From assembly GCF_006265175.1 (NCBI RefSeq), contig NZ_VDCQ01000018.1:1-64000 (forward strand): DNA of 64,000 bases, in the 5' to 3' direction. Source of the DNA: Paenibacillus hemerocallicola (GTDB lineage: Bacteria > Bacillota > Bacilli > Paenibacillales > NBRC-103111). Below, in pieces: positions 1 through 9,089 of the stretch. Numbering within the stretch: position 1 is the first letter of the stretch; every line of letters begins with the position of its first letter. The notes under the pieces are model-generated. The model saw only the letters and a list, made by a program, of their open reading frames with translations. It ran no database searches and was not told the DNA's origin. The translations under genes and the position numbers were made by a program.

Positions 1-90
1 TCCAGACTCAAGACTACCTACTCAAGGCTCAAGACTACCTACTCCAGACTCAAGACTGCCTACTCACTCAAGACTGCCTACTCCATCAAA
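1..90. repeat. short tandem repeat, four copies
   Basis: About four imperfect copies of a 17-22 bp unit built on CTCAAGACT(A/G)CCTACTC run to the window edge. No open frame or spacer pattern suggests a gene or CRISPR array. The array may continue beyond the edge. Confidence 0.75.
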
Positions 91-283
91 CTTCCTCCAG
101 CCGAGCTCCTCCAGCGAACCTCCCTATATTACGGCGCGCAGCTAATACGGCCAATGGCGTTCGAATCGTAACCGACGAGAACATCGGTGGCATCAACAGC
201 CGAAGTCACGGCATTCGGATCGAAAACGGCGCCCACGTATCCGCCGAGAGGAATGACGGCCCTATGCTCGAAATGCGCAAACG

Positions 284-472
284 AATAAATGGAAAACATA
301 CATTTAAACACAGCCCCGATTGCGGAAAACCAATGTTAGCTGGAAAACGTACAGCTATTTCGTCGCCAGTAAGCCTAAGGGCTATTAAGCAATAAAAATA
401 ACTGTACGTTTTCCAGTTGTAGAGGCATAATGGCTCCGCAATCATCAAAATAACTGGATGTTTTCCATTTGC
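284..472. repeat. four-arm nested inverted repeat, locus R1
   Basis: Four copies of the motif AACTGGAAAACnTnCAGTTATT lie in the order forward (284), forward (336), reverse (391), reverse (447). The inner pair and the outer pair can each fold into a hairpin. The same architecture recurs at about 11933, 15473, 27087 and 61722. No MITE is inserted here. The gene-free stretch 1-717 holds only this element, the tandem repeat at 1-90 and short GC-rich direct repeats near 485-515. Confidence 0.8.
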
Positions 473-717
473 GATCAAAAGCTAGCGCTCCGGACTCGAG
501 CGCTCCGGACTCAAGCGCTTCCCGCTACGTCTCAGCCCCCGAATCGAGCGCAGCCTCCCTATAAAGTACAGCCGATCCACATCCGTATTGTCGGCCGCGC
601 CGTCCAGTATTCGGCGAAAGCCATTCATCCCGTCGGATACGGAAGCCCACTCCCCGGAACGGTTCGTAAACGGCTCGGCCACGTAAACCGGCTGAGCCAA
701 ATCATCTTGCTGTCGCA

Positions 718-756
718 CAATAAAGAGGAAATCCGCGGCGGATTCCCTCTTTATTG
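718..756 (-). terminator. hairpin downstream of argS
   Basis: A near-perfect inverted repeat, CAATAAAGAGG...CCTCTTTATTG, lies directly after the argS stop. On the minus strand no long T run follows, so termination is inferred. Its form, AATA-AGG-AA...TT-CCT-TATT, also resembles the palindromes at 45370-45556. Confidence 0.6.
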
Positions 757-763
757 ATCCATA

Positions 764-2632
764 TTACATTCTCCCCGGAGCCGGAAGCCCAAGCACATCC
801 AAAGCTTCGCGCAGCGTAGCTTTGAACCGCATTGTCAGCCAAAGACGGTCGTGCCGGGTACTGCCCTCCGCTTTCAAAATCGGACATACCGCATAAAAAT
901 GATTAAACAAATTCGTCAGCTCGTAGGCGTAAGCGCACAGCCGGTGCGGGGAGAGCTCCGCCACCGCCGCCTCCAGCGTCTCCGGCCCATAGGCCAGCTG
1001 TCTCAATAGAGCGGACTCCTGAGCGGTCGACGTCTCGAAACGGGGCGGGCCGGAAAGAGGCTGCTCCACCCGGTCGAGCACGCTGCAGGCGCGGGCGTAC
1101 GAATAGAGCAAATATACGCCCGTATTGCCGGACACCTCCGTCGCCTGCTCCAAATCGAACACGATCTCGGTCTGCAGATGAAATCGGAGCAAATAGTAGC
1201 GGATCGAAGCAGCCGCGATCGCCAGACTGGAAAGTCCGGCCTTGCGGGAACGCTTGCCCTCGATCACTTGTTCCATCCGGTCGAGCAGCTCGGCGATCTT
1301 GATGCCGATTCCTTGTCTTCCCGACATCGGATACGAGGCTTTGCCGTCCGATATGTCGACGCCGAGTCGTTCGGCCGTCTTCGGGCTGAGCGATACGACG
1401 CCGTAGCCGACATGTCTCAGACGCTCCGCCTGCCGGGCGAAGCCCAAAGCGAGCAGCGCCTGCTTGACCATCGCCTGCGGATATTCCTGTCTGTGGTCGA
1501 TCACGTTGATGACGGTATCGGCTTGCCCGATCCGCTTCTTCCGGACGCCGCCCTCGTGCGTCGACCAGAGCCGATCGGCAAACTTTCGGTAACGGAAGTC
1601 TTTGCCCAGCACCCCGAATTTCCATAGATGGTAGGCGATATCCTTGGCCGTGTAGGTCAGGACGCCGTTCGAACGGACTAGCACCTTATCCGCTTGATGC
1701 TCCGGGTTGTCTCCAACGCCGTCGTCATCTTCGGCTTGCTTCAATACCCAGCAGCCCGCCAGCTTTCCTTCGGTCTCCTGCCGGAAAACCGAGGTCGTCT
1801 TCAGCAGCTCGAACGCCTGCGTCCAAAAGCCTTCGCGGACGATACTGCTCTCCCATACGAGCACGTCATATCCGATTCCGAACTGCTTCATTTCCTCCAT
1901 ATGCTCCCGGACGATGCGCTCCGCCACGAGCAAGCCGAGCCACGCCGTACTGCCGGTCCCTTTCTCCAAGCCGTGAAGAATGGCGGTCCGTTCGTGCTGC
2001 AGCTCCGGATTTTGCTTGTATGCCTTGTTGATGCCCGCATACGTATCCCAGCAAAAATCGCCGAACCGTGAATAAGGCTGATCAGCCGAGACGCGATGTA
2101 TGCCGACAAGCGTATCGGCCAGCTGATTGCCCAAATCGTCGATATAGTTGTGCACCTCTACCGGATGTCCGGCCGCCCGCAGCATTCTCGCCAACGTGTC
2201 GCCGATGCACGAATTGCGCAAATGACCGATATGAGCCGATTTGTTCGGATTGATCGACGTATGCTCGATAATCACCTTTGACGACATCCCGCGTGCTGTC
2301 TTCAACGGCTTGGCGTCCGTATAGGCCGCCCACTTGCCCCAGTCCAAATAAAAATTGACGAACCCCGGGGCGACCGCCTCTACGCGGCCGAACAAAGCGG
2401 CTATTCCGGGATGCCGCTGCAACCGCTCCTTGATCTCGCCCGCGATGACTAGCGGGGGTTTTCTCAGTTGCTTGGCCAGCTGCATGGCGATATTGACGCT
2501 ATAATCCCCGTGCTGCAGATTGGCGGGATGCTCGACGACGACGTTGACCCTTTCGGATTGCCTCATGCCGGTCTCCCCCGCGATATCCCGCAATATGTCC
2601 TCTACCGCTTCCGCAATCACCGTTCTGATCAT
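764..2632 (-). CDS. argS: arginyl-tRNA synthetase
   Basis: Charges tRNA-Arg with arginine in the cytoplasm (class I synthetase). The 622-residue protein has an N-terminal Arg_tRNA_synt_N-like region (about 1-90), the class I HIGH signature in HIGHLRN at residues 134-140, a KMSKS-loop equivalent around YPMSGRQG in the second half, and a DALR-type anticodon-binding C-terminus. The loop lacks the lysine-rich KMSKS form, which is common in ArgS. The ATG at 2632 is preceded by GGGAGG at a good distance. The gene is monocistronic behind its own promoter and a T-box leader with an Arg specifier codon, which independently supports the assignment. A hairpin follows the stop. Confidence 0.97.
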   Translation of the reverse strand: MIRTVIAEAVEDILRDIAGETGMRQSERVNVVVEHPANLQHGDYSVNIAMQLAKQLRKPPLVIAGEIKERLQRHPGIAALFGRVEAVAPGFVNFYLDWGKWAAYTDAKPLKTARGMSSKVIIEHTSINPNKSAHIGHLRNSCIGDTLARMLRAAGHPVEVHNYIDDLGNQLADTLVGIHRVSADQPYSRFGDFCWDTYAGINKAYKQNPELQHERTAILHGLEKGTGSTAWLGLLVAERIVREHMEEMKQFGIGYDVLVWESSIVREGFWTQAFELLKTTSVFRQETEGKLAGCWVLKQAEDDDGVGDNPEHQADKVLVRSNGVLTYTAKDIAYHLWKFGVLGKDFRYRKFADRLWSTHEGGVRKKRIGQADTVINVIDHRQEYPQAMVKQALLALGFARQAERLRHVGYGVVSLSPKTAERLGVDISDGKASYPMSGRQGIGIKIAELLDRMEQVIEGKRSRKAGLSSLAIAAASIRYYLLRFHLQTEIVFDLEQATEVSGNTGVYLLYSYARACSVLDRVEQPLSGPPRFETSTAQESALLRQLAYGPETLEAAVAELSPHRLCAYAYELTNLFNHFYAVCPILKAEGSTRHDRLWLTMRFKATLREALDVLGLPAPGRM

Positions 2633-2664
2633 ACGTTCGCCTCCCGTTATATTCGTTTACATGC

Positions 2665-2935
2665 AAATAGGGCCCCCGTCTCTATATAAGAGACGAGAGC
2701 CCGTTAGGTCCCGCGGTACCACTCCATGTGCCGCAACTTCCGAGAAAGCCGGCCGCTTTGCTTGTTAACGGTCTTCCGACCGGATTCGCCTACTTCACTA
2801 GGTTTGGGCGAACCGTCTCCCGGGGCCGTTTCATTCGTGACATCCGTACCGGCTTGCACCACCCCCGGCTCGCTGCGACTGTCCATCCCGAACTACTGTC
2901 CCGCTCTTCGACGCTTGCTGTATGGAAAACGATTA
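2665..2935 (-). promoter_or_regulatory. T-box riboswitch leader of argS
   Basis: Reading the minus strand, a Stem I region with the typical GAGCCGG..GGTG..CCGG apical pattern is followed by a specifier loop. Aligned by eye to the glyQS form GAAU-specifier-..GGGAG, it places CGG (Arg) at 2828-2826. The T-box core GTGGTACCGCGGG lies at 2722-2710. A terminator hairpin (GGGC-CTCTCGTCTCT / AGAGACGGGGGCCC) spans 2702-2670, just before the argS ribosome binding site. Uncharged tRNA-Arg should stabilise the antiterminator and allow argS transcription. Confidence 0.93.
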
Positions 2936-2941
2936 TTGTCA

Positions 2942-2970
2942 TTTATACAGCAAACGTTCAGCATTGTCAA
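2942..2970 (-). promoter_or_regulatory. sigma-A promoter of argS
   Basis: TTGACA at 2970-2965, a 17-nt spacer, and TATAAA at 2947-2942. It sits just upstream of the T-box leader and gives an expected start near 2935. Confidence 0.88.
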
Positions 2971-3070
2971 CTATTAACAGTCTGAATTATGTTTGAACCA
3001 ACTGTTCCTGAGCTAACCGTCCCCCTGCTGAGATCAGCACCATACGTCCTCCGTCCGCAGCGAGCGGCTT

Positions 3071-3375
3071 GCTACTCCCCGCCTCACAGCCGGCACGCAG
3101 TGCTGAAATAAGCACTATTCGTGCCCGAGAGGAGCGCTTTTCGCGGAATAAGATCGGTTTCAACCTTATTCCCTGCTACTCCCCGCCTCAGCCGGCACGT
3201 AGTGCTGAAACAAGCACTATTCGTGCCCGAGAGGAGCGCTTTTCGCGGAATAAGGTCGGTTTCGACCTTATTCCCTGCTACTCCCCGCCTCAGCCGGCAC
3301 GCAGTGCTGAAATAAGCACTATTCGTGCCTGAGAGGTGCGCTTTTCGCGGAATAAGGTCGGTTTCGACCTTAACC
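3071..3375. repeat. three tandem ~102-bp repeats
   Basis: Units begin at 3071, 3175 and 3277 with GCTACTCCCCGCCTCA. Each carries an AATAAGCACTATTCGTGC segment and the palindrome AATAAGGTCG-GTTTCGACCTTATT. The third copy runs to the stop codon of the FAD oxidoreductase gene. Together with the argS leader, the array fills the whole gap 2986-3379. The palindromes could end transcription of the upstream minus-strand operon. Confidence 0.85.
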
Positions 3376-3379
3376 GGCT

Positions 3380-5620
3380 CTAATCGGTCTCGCGGTCATA
3401 TAACCGGATATCGATCAATTCGGCGCGCGGACACCCGTTTGTCCTCTCGATCGCGACTCGAAGACGGGTCGTTGCAACCGGGGCCACGACGTGCACCCTC
3501 TTCCTTTTCCGGTTCCCGGATTCCCTGTGCAGCACGGCCCATTCGCCGGCAACGAACGCCTCTACCCGGTAGTCGGACGCCAACTCGGGCATCGTCTCGA
3601 ACGGCGTAACGATGTAGTGCAGGTTGATCAAATATTCGTTGACATCGTCGTTAAACGTCAGATGGATCTCCCGGACGGAAACCGGCTCGTTCCATTCCAG
3701 CTCCAGCCATTCCTCGCGCCCGCCGCGCATCGGCTCGGAAATCCACATGTGCGGGCCGCCGTACGGCCTGTTCACTCCGTCGATCGACTTACCGGGAGCG
3801 TAGGCTTGCGTCTCCCCGCGAAGGCGGAAGCAAATCGGCTTGCGGACGAAGCTTTTCATTCTCCATTCGGTAACCGGCTGCACCGGTTTGTTTCCGTTCG
3901 GCCTTTCGGTTTTGCGGAAGCATAACACGCCGGTCAGCGGCGAATGCGCTTGCCACAGCTTCAGCGACGCATTCGCTTTGACGATCAGGAAGCCGTTTTG
4001 CGGCTCGACTGGCTTCCATGACAAAGGTACGGCCGCCCATTGCAGGCTCCCTCGGCGAACCTCGACCGAAGCCTCGCTTATTTTCCGGAACGGCACATAA
4101 TTCTCGCGCCGCCCGGTTTCCCACAGCTCGACACGCAGCGTCGTGTCTTTCGCGGCATCGAGCAGCAGCTCCAGATCGCCGAGACTCGGATCCACCGGCA
4201 CCAGTATACCGATGTCGGCATCCAGCGGCACGTGCTCCCCGGCCTGCTCGACCGCGATGGCCGACAGCGTGCTGGACGCCCTCACGACGGCGCGTCGTGC
4301 CAAGTCGCGAGGATCGCGGTTAACCAAGCCGATGACAGAAGCATCCCGATGAAGCAGCGTCTGAAGCAGCTCCGGCAGCCGGTTCCCGTAAAGCTCGCGG
4401 GGAGTCGCATCGTTCCTCGCGCATAGAGCCGCCGCCGTCCCTGCGGCTTCTCCCATGGCGGCGCATGTCGCCATCACCCGGGTTGTGCCGAATGCGACAT
4501 GCGAAGCGCTGATATTGCGTCCCGCCATCAGCATATTTTCCACATTGACCGAGTACAGGGAGCGAAAAGGAATATGATAATTGCCGTCCGCATGCCAATG
4601 CTTCGAGCCGCTCTCCGCCGCATACATCCCTTGGGACGGATGCAGATCGATCGACCACCCGCCGAAAGCGACCCGATCGTCGAACGGAACCTGGCCCAAA
4701 ATATCGTTCTGCGTCAGCACGTAATCGCCGATCAACCTGCGATATTCCCGCTTCCCTGGAACCGCTCCGACCCATTCCAGCGTCAACGCCTCCGCCTCGA
4801 AGCCGCCAGAATTTTTGATATAGTCCCATATGCCGTAGATGGCGGCCCACAGCTCGTCGCGAATGCGCTCGTTATCGTGGACCGTATCCAGTTCCCCGCC
4901 CCACTCGATCCACCAATAATGGCAGCCGGAATCTCCCGTGCGGATAATACGTCGCAAAGGGATCGGCGTCTCCGCTATATTTTTGGCGAACGACGGTGGA
5001 ATGTATTTGACAGCCTTCCCGGCATCCTTCGTGTAAAACAGCAGCGTACTGCCGAGCGTAATCTCGTCGGCTTGCTCCGGCGCCCATGCTTCGCCGTATT
5101 CGCTCCGCGCTTCTCGACCGATGCGGTATTTGGCTCCCGCCAAAAAGCCTACGAGCCCGTCGCCGGTGCAATCGATAAACAAACCGCTCTCGAAACGCAG
5201 CTTCCGCTCCGAACCGCTCATCCATCCGGTCACGGAGCGGATACGTCGATGGTCGGCCGTTCCGTCCGCCTCCACCTCGTGCACGTCCGTATTGAGGAAC
5301 AGCCGGATATTTCGCTCCGCCAGTACCGTTTCCAGCACGACGAGATCCCAGTAATAAGGATTGCCCTCCGCATTGCGGAACTGGTTCTCCACCAGCATTT
5401 CCCCGATAATTCCGGTTTCCCTCGCATACCGGTGAGTGCCGCTGGCCGAGGCTCCGCTGACCCATACGCGGACTTCGCTGCTGGAATTGCCCCCGAGCAC
5501 GGGCCTGTTCTGGACGAGCGCGACCCGGCTGCCGAGTCGCGCAGCCGCCACCGCCGCACACACCCCTGCCAAGCCTCCCCCGATGACGGTCACATCGGAA
5601 TGTACAGTTTCTTCTCTCAT
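3380..5620 (-). CDS. FAD-dependent oxidoreductase (FAD_oxidored family)
   Basis: A 746-residue protein with an N-terminal Rossmann FAD-binding motif (VIGGGLAGVCAA, about residues 8-20), the GGNSSSEVR segment typical of the FAD_oxidored (Pfam PF12831) family, and a later DCTGDGLVG motif that contacts FAD. The C-terminal third (about 500-746) looks like beta-rich accessory domains. I start it at ATG 5620 because GGAGGAG lies 6-7 nt upstream; the upstream in-frame ATG at 5644 overlaps that site. It is the last gene of a minus-strand run with an SBP, a beta-helix protein and a sialidase-like protein. Family members are often found with carbohydrate loci, but the substrate is unknown. Confidence 0.88.
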   Translation of the reverse strand: MREETVHSDVTVIGGGLAGVCAAVAAARLGSRVALVQNRPVLGGNSSSEVRVWVSGASASGTHRYARETGIIGEMLVENQFRNAEGNPYYWDLVVLETVLAERNIRLFLNTDVHEVEADGTADHRRIRSVTGWMSGSERKLRFESGLFIDCTGDGLVGFLAGAKYRIGREARSEYGEAWAPEQADEITLGSTLLFYTKDAGKAVKYIPPSFAKNIAETPIPLRRIIRTGDSGCHYWWIEWGGELDTVHDNERIRDELWAAIYGIWDYIKNSGGFEAEALTLEWVGAVPGKREYRRLIGDYVLTQNDILGQVPFDDRVAFGGWSIDLHPSQGMYAAESGSKHWHADGNYHIPFRSLYSVNVENMLMAGRNISASHVAFGTTRVMATCAAMGEAAGTAAALCARNDATPRELYGNRLPELLQTLLHRDASVIGLVNRDPRDLARRAVVRASSTLSAIAVEQAGEHVPLDADIGILVPVDPSLGDLELLLDAAKDTTLRVELWETGRRENYVPFRKISEASVEVRRGSLQWAAVPLSWKPVEPQNGFLIVKANASLKLWQAHSPLTGVLCFRKTERPNGNKPVQPVTEWRMKSFVRKPICFRLRGETQAYAPGKSIDGVNRPYGGPHMWISEPMRGGREEWLELEWNEPVSVREIHLTFNDDVNEYLINLHYIVTPFETMPELASDYRVEAFVAGEWAVLHRESGNRKRKRVHVVAPVATTRLRVAIERTNGCPRAELIDIRLYDRETD

Positions 5621-5695
5621 TTCTCTCCTCCATGCCTTATGCATCCGACCGACGCAATGTTCCCGCCGGAAGGACTCCTATTCCTTTCGTTGCGT

Positions 5696-7563
5696 TCATT
5701 TGGCCGCCCAGCCCGTATTTCCCGCACCGTTCTCTTTCACGTAAAGCGTCGCGCCGGGCACTCCGTCCGCTCTCAAATATAGCGACGCTACGGGAGCCGA
5801 CACGACCCCCTCCGGGCTGCCCGTGCCGTACCGTATCCCGATATTGTCCGCGCCGAGCAGTACGCCCGCCGCTTTCAGAAACCCTTCCGCCGTTCCTTCA
5901 CGGACCGAGAGGGACGATCCGGAAACGCCGATGTTGGGAGCGGTCGTATCGCCGCCGAAATAAACGCGTCCGTCCTTCACGAACCATTGCGTTTGACCGG
6001 TGGCCGTATCCAAGGTCGTAATCGCGTTCAACGACGTCAAGCTTTTGATTTTGACCGCTCCCGTCTCGATTCCGGTAGTGGCATTGTTCACGAAGGTCTG
6101 CTTGCGGGTCGACTGATCGTCGATCAAAGCGACGCTGCTCGAGCCCGAAGGCTGTCTGACGCTGTCGATCGTCGTAATCGGCAGCGTGCCGGTGACGAGC
6201 ACCCCGCGCCGGACGTTCCCGAAAATTTGCAGGCCGCGGACGGTGCACAGCCTGATCTCGGTAGACACGACATCAATGGCGCTTTCACCCGTTCCGGTAC
6301 TGAAATGAACGCCGTCGATCGTGACGTTCGTGCACGGATTGGTCAAAGCCCATACGGCGTTGCAGCCGGCGTTCGGCACTTCCACATACGTATTCAGGAA
6401 CGTCCATGCCCCGCCTCCCGACAGCACGATCATCCCCGCAGCGCTGCCGCACCATTGGATCACATTGCCGGTAAACAGCAGCGCCGACGCTTTGCTGGCC
6501 GGAACGTCGCAATAAATGCCTTCCTGCGCATGGCCGCTTATATAGTTGGCGATGAACCGACCGGCATACACCTGCTGTCCGATCCTGATGCCCTGCTTGC
6601 TGTTCCAGAACTCGCAGCCCGTTACGGTCGGGGTCCAGGCGGATACTCGCAGCGCCGGGCCGTTCCCGACTCCCGACACGCGCAGCCCTTCCAGCAGGCA
6701 GGCGCGGGAGGCGCCTCCCCATGTCGCAATGTCATCCTGCGGTCCCAATAGGCAACGCCCTCGGTCGTGAGGGCATTGCCTTCGAGCGTAAAGTCCCGTG
6801 CGGCGCAGGAAAGCGCGTAGCCGGTCGTCGTCGGGTCCGTATTGTCTCCGAAATGCAGCAGCGGGCTCGCGTTTGACGCGTTTCTCACGATCGTGGCGAA
6901 GCGTCCGCCGCCCCGGAGCAGTTGTCCGTTCGCCTTGACCCGGAGCGTATTCGTAATGGCGTACGCGCCGGCCGGCAAAAATACCGGCAGTCCGGTGTCG
7001 AGCGCGGCCTGTATGGAACGCGTGCAGTCGGTCGCTCCGTCCCCGACCGCCCCGAACCAGGCAATGCTGATCTCCCCCTGGTGAACCCGTTTCCACCTCG
7101 CGCCAGAGGCGGACACTAGCACGAGCCCTGTATTATCCGGCGTCGCCGTGTCCGACGCGTCGTAGTAGAACTGCCCTTCGCAGCCGCGATCGACAACATA
7201 ACAGAACAAGTCCCCGATCGGACCGGTCATCCCCCTGAGTTCGGCAATGGTCGTCATCCGCAGGCAGCATGACGAATCGTCATCCTCCGGACTGCCATAT
7301 ACCGCACCTTGAACCGAATAGCCCGAGGAATCTTTCGCCGACATTCCGGCGGTCAAGAGCGCCGCTCCCGATATGCCGAGCACCGAGAGCATTTTCCTCC
7401 GGCTGATCGTCTGGGACGGCCGGTTCGGATTCGGTTCGTTCGGATTTGGTTTGTTCAGATTCGGTTCGTTCGGTTCGTTCGGATTCGGTTTGTTCAGATT
7501 CGGTTCGTTCGGATTTGGTTCGTTCGGTTCGTTCGCTTCCGTCTTTCCGTTCCTCTTGTCCAT
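5696..7563 (-). pseudogene. Tat-exported beta-helix (pectate-lyase-like) protein, frameshifted
   Basis: Two overlapping frames make one protein. The N-terminal part (7563 down to about 6750) has an Asn-Glu-Pro repeat, a Tat-like signal SRRKML near residue 57, then AWFGAVGDGATDCTRSIQAAL, a pectate-lyase-superfamily start. The downstream frame (about 6750 down to 5696) supplies the rest of the beta-helix and ends in GSPEGVVSAPVASLYLRADG...LYVKENG, a motif I know from phage tail-spike C-termini. The break lies near 6735-6755, where a one-base change would restore the frame. ATG 7563 is favoured over GTG 7572; the ribosome site is weak. It could be a decaying gene or an assembly error. It follows an SBP gene by about 90 nt. 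Confidence 0.8.
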
Positions 7564-7654
7564 CGTTCGCACCCGCTTTCGAAAAGGATCGGGGGCGCCT
7601 TCACGGCCGCCCGCGTTTTCGCAAACCGCCCCGTCTGTGCCGGTCCATAGCCGG

Positions 7655-8950
7655 TTATTGGCTTTTCAACTCGGCGATCGCTTTCTCCAGTTGCTCCTCC
7701 GCTTCCCTCAACAGCGTGTTGACGTCTCCTTTGTCGGCTGCGTAATTTTTCAGCTTGGACTCGACGACACTGAGTCCTTTACGATCGAAGTCGGACATAG
7801 GGAACGCGGCCGGATAGCTCAAGGAGGAGATTGGCTTCAAATTTTTCCCGGAAGCCGACGGGTTGTTCTCGAAGGCACGGCCCAATATTTGCGGATCCTT
7901 CAATGCCGTCACCCGTCCGTCCCGGGTAGCCTGCAGCTGCACCTCCGGATCGGTGCTGACGAACGAAATGATTTGGAAAGCCAGGTCCGCGTGCTTGGAG
8001 CCGGCCGAGATGACCATGCCGTCTGAAAACAACCCCGCCCCGACCTTCGGTTTATCGGCGAACACCGGGTAAGTGACGACGTCCCAATCGAGTCCTTCTT
8101 TCTCGAACCCGGTCATATCCGAATTTTGCAGCTGTAAAATGTCCGGCAGCATGCCGACCGTGCGCTGCTTCAGAAACTCGTCCCTGTAATCGAAGAAGGA
8201 ACGTACCGTCGAAGGGCCCGGATACATGCTCCGGATCGTGCCGAACAGCCGTTTCCAGCCCTCGGTCTGGATCGCCGCTTTGCCCGTCTTCGGATCGACA
8301 TAAGGAAGCGACAGCTGCATCTGCATCCGATTCGTGCTGAGCGGCGGCCTCATCCCGACGTATTGGACCCCGTTGTCCTGGCGATTCATTTTGCCCGCCA
8401 GGGCGATCGCCTCGTCCCACGTCATATAATCCTTCGGGAAAGGAACTCCGAATTTATTGAACACGTCTTTGTTGTAATGCAGCGCGAATTCGAATACGTT
8501 AAACGGCAAATAGTAGATCTCGCCGTTCTCCGCATACGATTTGACGTTGTCCACGACCCCGTCCCGGTATTTCCCGAAGTCGAATTTGTGCTTCTCCGCG
8601 AACGGCCGCAAATCCGCCATCACCTTCAGCGGAGTGAGCGTCTGAAGGTTGGTGACGCCTTCCCATATGATGTCCGGCACATTCCCGGCCGTAATCAGGT
8701 CCTGCATCGTGGCGCTTTTCTGCTCCACTTGCTGCAGCGTGACATGAGGAAATTTGCTTCTGACGTGCCGGGCGATATAATTCTCGAATTCGGCAGGCGT
8801 CAGCTTGGAATAAAACGTCAGCGCGACCGGCTCAGGCTTGGCGTTTTCCTTACTCGCTTTATTGTCCGTCGAACCGCTCTGCCCGTTGCCCGAGCAGCCC
8901 CACAAAAGCATTATGCTTGCAACAGCCATGCATACGGCAGCCTTGCGCAT
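7655..8950 (-). CDS. extracellular solute-binding lipoprotein (SBP-1)
   Basis: A 431-residue ABC-type sugar-binding lipoprotein. The signal peptide starts MRKAAVC and ends in a lipobox around LLWGC. The body has the family features NVPDIIWEGVTN, YYLPFN, LHYNKDVFNKFGVPFPKDYMTWDE and a C-terminal helix of charged residues (EEQLEKAIAEL). I start at ATG 8950 because AAGGGGGA lies upstream. It is paralogous to the proteins at 19142-20437, 29793-31121 and 53490-54803. No permease or ATPase gene is nearby. It lies between a sialidase-like gene and a beta-helix gene, all co-directional, suggesting capture of a product of those enzymes. Confidence 0.92.
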   Translation of the reverse strand: MRKAAVCMAVASIMLLWGCSGNGQSGSTDNKASKENAKPEPVALTFYSKLTPAEFENYIARHVRSKFPHVTLQQVEQKSATMQDLITAGNVPDIIWEGVTNLQTLTPLKVMADLRPFAEKHKFDFGKYRDGVVDNVKSYAENGEIYYLPFNVFEFALHYNKDVFNKFGVPFPKDYMTWDEAIALAGKMNRQDNGVQYVGMRPPLSTNRMQMQLSLPYVDPKTGKAAIQTEGWKRLFGTIRSMYPGPSTVRSFFDYRDEFLKQRTVGMLPDILQLQNSDMTGFEKEGLDWDVVTYPVFADKPKVGAGLFSDGMVISAGSKHADLAFQIISFVSTDPEVQLQATRDGRVTALKDPQILGRAFENNPSASGKNLKPISSLSYPAAFPMSDFDRKGLSVVESKLKNYAADKGDVNTLLREAEEQLEKAIAELKSQ

Positions 8951-9089
8951 GGACGGGTCCCCCTTTGTATAGTTGATCATTGATAAATTGCCTCGTTAAA
9001 AGAGTTACGCCTCGATTCTTCCGGGCACCGTCGCTTTTCCATGCACGGTATCCCGCCGAATACTGGAGCCGCAATTGCGCAACAGCCCC

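Noticed and set aside
1-90. CRISPR array
   Set aside because: Units are directly abutting or imperfect, with no unique spacers and no cas genes nearby.
903-1625. Long minus-strand frame of 240 codons inside argS
   Set aside because: It is an arginine/glycine-rich overlap of argS in another frame, with no ribosome site or family motif; argS is strongly supported.
3071-3375. CRISPR array or riboswitch series
   Set aside because: Three near-identical ~102-bp units with no spacers; structures are simple palindromes and not a known aptamer.
4499-5782. 427-codon plus-strand frame across the FAD oxidoreductase
   Set aside because: It is the antisense of a clear Rossmann-fold enzyme, with no recognisable domain and a composition typical of antisense GC-rich frames.
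6735-6755. Programmed frameshift in the beta-helix gene
   Set aside because: No classical slippery heptamer and no downstream pseudoknot was evident, so a mutation or sequencing error is simpler.
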